Assembly: GCF_964340395.1 (NCBI RefSeq)
Contig: NC_135560.1
Span: forward strand, 2,103,501 to 2,167,500
From: Glandiceps talaboti
Lineage: Eukaryota > Hemichordata > Enteropneusta > Spengelidae
Length of the DNA stretch: 64,000 bases
Reading direction: 5' to 3'
How positions within the stretch are numbered: the first letter of the stretch is position 1; the number at the start of each line of letters is the position of its first letter. The notes below the pieces were generated by a model. The model made no database searches, was not told the DNA's origin, and saw only the letters and a program-made list of their open reading frames with translations. This document shows, in pieces, positions 60,151 to 64,000 of the stretch. A program made the position numbers and the translations under genes.

Positions 60151-61155
60151 ACGGGACACTGCTGTCATGCACTGCTGTGGAGTGTACCGATTGAATAGCG
60201 CCCCCGACGTCGTAGAATTTACTTCTCTGGCTTGTCTCGAGATCGAATGATTCGAATCTTGGAATTTGAACCTCCACGAGCTCAGCATTTGCTCAATTTG
60301 CTCAATTTGCTCATTTGCTAAAAAAGAAGGGGTAGGACACTTTTTCGTCGTAAGCTTGAAACCACATCGCCCTTGTTCACTGACGCTTTCTGTTTCGGGC
60401 AATTGCAAACTTACGAGTATTTGTTTGCTCAGTCAAATGATGTTGTTACGTTTTCTCTTTCATTCAAAGGTATATTTTGAAGAGACACAGATATGACGAC
60501 TAATGTTTAATGATTATTTTTACGTAATTTTATGAAAATTATATAGACCGGAATCGACTGTGTGTTCGAGCCTACCGCAACTCTACGGCACCAAATATTG
60601 ATTAAACCAAGATATTATCAATTGTGTTTTTGTTTATATCCCTCGCAAAAGACGCAAAGAACATCCGAGGGCTAGCTGATAGACTAGCCAAGCAGCGGAG
60701 CGCGTCAGCTGTCGCAAGCACACAAGCGTAGATTTTGCACCATGTCTATCCGTATACTTTCTTTTTTGGAGTCTTCCATATTTATATAAACTTTTTTTCT
60801 GCGATTATTATAAAAAAAAACTGTTTCATAAAGACCAGAAAGTGTACAAGTACATACATATAATATTTTTAATCATTCCATTTCTGGCCTTGTACCCAAA
60901 ATAATAAATATGTGTAGACGTGTATAATGAGTTTATTAAAATATACTATAAATAAAGAAGTAAGTATGTAAATGTGACTCATAGCTAACTTGGACCTTTA
61001 TTACCTGTATGACATCATTATCATTTTCGAGTTTCACCAGAATTGTTGCCTCATGCCCCTGATCTAACATTGTTCAATGATAATGCTCTATGAGGACTGT
61101 TAATACTTATATAGCTATGGCACTAGTACTCCCATCTCTTGCTTCTCTGAATAAA
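60151..61155. other. Intergenic region with no gene seen
   Basis: Unique sequence with three aatttgctc repeats near 60292-60318 and a short inverted repeat gggctagctgatagactagcc-like at 60670. No coding frame worth calling. Confidence 0.4.
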
Positions 61156-61159
61156 TCAG

Positions 61160-63962
61160 GAAAGGATAGTTATCGGGTACAGTACTTAATATACTTCATG
61201 AGTTGATAGTTATCGGGTACAGTACTTAATATACTTCATGAGTTGATAGTTATCAGGTACAGTACTTAATATACTTCATGAGTTTAGTTATCGGGTACAG
61301 TACTTAATATACTTCATTAGTTTATAGTTATCAGGTACAGTACTTAATATACTTCATGAGTTTAGTTATTGGGTACAGTACTTAATATACTTCATTAGTT
61401 TATAGTTATTGGGTACAGTACTTAATATATTTCATCAGTTGATAGTTATCGCGTACAGTACTTAATATACTACATGAGTTTATAGTTATCAGGTACAGTA
61501 CTTAATATACTTCATGAGTTTAGTTATTGGGTACAGTACTTAATATACTTCATTAGTTTATAGTTATTGGGTACAGTACTTAATATACTTCATCAGTTGA
61601 TAGTTATTGGGTACAGTACTTAATATACTTCATGAGTTTATAGTTATCGGGTACAGTACTTAATATACTTCATGAGTTGATAGTTATCGCGTACAGTACT
61701 TAATATACTTCATCAGTTGATAGTTATCGGGTACAGTACTTAATATACTTCATCAGTTGATAGTTATCAGGTACAGTACTTAATATACTTCATCAGTTGA
61801 TAGTTATCGGGTAGAGTACTTAATATAATTCATTAGTTTATAGTTATTGGGTACAGTACTTAATATACTTCATGAGTTGATAGTTATCGCGTACAGTACT
61901 TAATATACTTCATGAGTTTATAGTTATTGGGTACAATACTTAATATACTTCATTAGTTTATAGTTATCGGGTACAGTACTTAATATACTTCATGAGTTCA
62001 TAGTTATCGGGTACAGTACTTAATATACTTCATGAGTTCATAGTTATCGGGTACAGTACTTAATATACTTCATCAGTTTATAGTTATCGGGTACAGTACT
62101 TAATATACTTCATGAGTTGATAGTTATTGGGTACAGTACTTAATATACTTCATGAGTTGATAGTTATTGGGTACAGTACTTAATATACTTCATGAGTTGA
62201 TAGTTATCGGGTACAGTACTTAATATACTGCATGAGTTTATAGTTATCGGGTACAGTACTTAATATACTTCATCAGTTTATAGTTATCAGGTACAGTACT
62301 TAATATACTTCATGAGTTGATAGTTATCGGGTACAGTACTTAATATACTTCATCAGTTGGTAGTTATCGGGTACAGTACTTAATATACTTCATTAGTTTA
62401 TAGTTATTGGGTACAGTACTTAATATACTTCATGAGTTTATAGTTATCGCGTACAGTACTTAATATACTTCATCAGTTGATAGTTATTGGGTACAGTACT
62501 TAATATACTTCATGAGTTTATAGTTATCGCGTACAGTACTTAATATACTTCATCAGTTGATAGTTATTGGGTACAGTACTTAATATACTGCATGAGTTTA
62601 TAGTTATCGGGTACAGTACTTAATATACTTCATGAGTTTATAGTTATCGGGTACAATACTTAATATACTTCATCAGTTGATAGTTATCGGGTAGAGTACT
62701 TAATATACTTCATTAGTTCATAGTTATTGGGTACAGTACTTAATATACTTCATCAGTTTATAGTTATCAGGTACAGTACTTAATATACTTCATGAGTTTA
62801 GTTATTGGGTACAGTACTTAATATACTTCATGAGTTTATAGTTATTGGGTACAGTACTTAATATACTTCATCAGTTGATAGTTATTGGGTACAGTACTTA
62901 ATATACTGCATGAGTTTATAGTTATCGGGTACAGTACTTAATATACTTCATCAGTTGATAGTTATTGGGTACAGTACTTAATATACTTCATGAGTCTATA
63001 GTTATTGGGTACAGTACTTAATATACTTCATCAGTTGATAGTTATTGGGTACAGTACTTAATATACTTCACGAGTTTATAGTTATCGGGTACAGTACTTA
63101 ATATACTTCATGAGTTGATAGTTATTGGGTACAGTACTTAATATACTTCATGAGTTTATAGTTATCGGGTACAGTACTTAATATACTTCATGAGTTTATA
63201 GTTATCGGGTACAATACTTAATATACTTCATCAGTTGATAGTTATCGGGTAGAGTACTTAATATACTTCATTAGTTCATAGTTATTGGGTACAGTACTTA
63301 ATATACTTCATCAGTTGATAGTTATCGGGTACAGTACTTAATATACTTCATCAGTTTATAGTTATCAGGTACAGTACTTAATATACTTCATGAGTTTAGT
63401 TATTGGGTACAGTACTTAATATACTTCATCAGTTGATAGTTATCGGGTACAGTACTTAATATACTTCATCAGTTTATAGTTATCAGGTACAGTACTTAAT
63501 ATACTTCATGAGTTTAGTTATTGGGTACAGTACTTAATATACTTCATGAGTTTATAGTTATTGGGTACAGTACTTAATATACTTCATCAGTTGATAGTTA
63601 TTGGGTACAGTACTTAATATACTGCATGAGTTTATAGTTATCGGGTACAGTACTTAATATACTTCATCAGTTGATAGTTATTGGGTACAGTACTTAATAT
63701 ACTTCATGAGTTTATAGTTATTGGGTACAGTACTTAATATACTTCATCAGTTGATAGTTATTGGGTACAGTACTTAATTTACTTCACGAGTTTATAGTTA
63801 TCGGGTACAGTACTTAATATACTTCATCAGTTGATAGTTATTGGGTACAGTACTTAATATACTTCATGAGTTTATAGTTATCGGGTACAGTACTTAATAT
63901 ACTTCATCAGTTGATAGTTATTGGGTACAATACTTAATATACTTCATGAGTTTAGTTATTTA
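61160..63962. repeat. 40-bp minisatellite, about 70 units
   Basis: Core gggtacagtacttaatatac, with cgg/tgg/cag/cgc and gagttga/cagttga/tagttta variants. Several units lack the 4-bp tata or gata before gttat. Ends just before the right edge. Confidence 0.97.
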
Positions 63963-64000
63963 GATCCAAACACAAGTACAGTAGTGATGATTAATGCACT

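Overview
The window is animal nuclear DNA: GT-AG introns, a 21-exon gene, non-LTR retrotransposons, a Penelope-like element, a Crypton-like fragment and very many minisatellites. It looks like an invertebrate, probably marine; I cannot name the species. By eye roughly 45% of the window is tandem repeat.

One host gene dominates. On the minus strand, from 54997 down to 5208, I can assemble a complete INTS11 gene (Integrator complex subunit 11, the CPSF73-like RNA endonuclease of the metazoan Integrator). It has 21 coding exons, every junction keeps the frame with GT...AG borders, and the spliced CDS is 1800 nt, giving 599 residues. The known metal and catalytic positions fall at H68, H70, D72, H73, H157, D178, E203, H392 and H414. 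Exon 2 is only 12 nt. Coding sequence is about 3.6% of the roughly 50 kb span.

Layout. 1-4870: two 28-bp minisatellites around a decayed tyrosine-recombinase (Crypton-like) fragment, then the INTS11 3' flank. 5208-16240: exons 21 to 15, with 25-, 53-, 27-, 40-, 21-, 28- and 56-bp minisatellites in the introns. 16243-20640: a 41-bp array of about 107 units seeded from the 3' end and splice donor of exon 14. 22190-28180: a 36-bp array of about 166 units with a 999-bp higher-order repeat. 28255-38490: exons 12 to 7 with more arrays, a small non-autonomous element inserted inside one array, and partial copies of exon 11 and exon 12 edges. 38490-50600: exons 6 and 5, two truncated retrotransposon tails, a fold-back element, and a nearly intact LINE (46610-50590) with one frameshift. 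50655-54997: exons 4 to 1. 55000-64000: upstream region with (AG)n and (TC)n tracts, a 114-bp-arm palindrome, a Penelope-like fragment, dispersed repeats and a 40-bp array of about 70 units.

The most unusual theme is that several repeats next to INTS11 exons contain copies of the exon edge itself. Exon 14 donor was amplified about a hundredfold, exon 16 donor has two extra copies, exon 11 donor has one copy that now forms a plausible stop-containing 29-nt cassette, and exon 12 acceptor has one copy. This puts large numbers of decoy splice sites in a gene whose product itself processes RNA.
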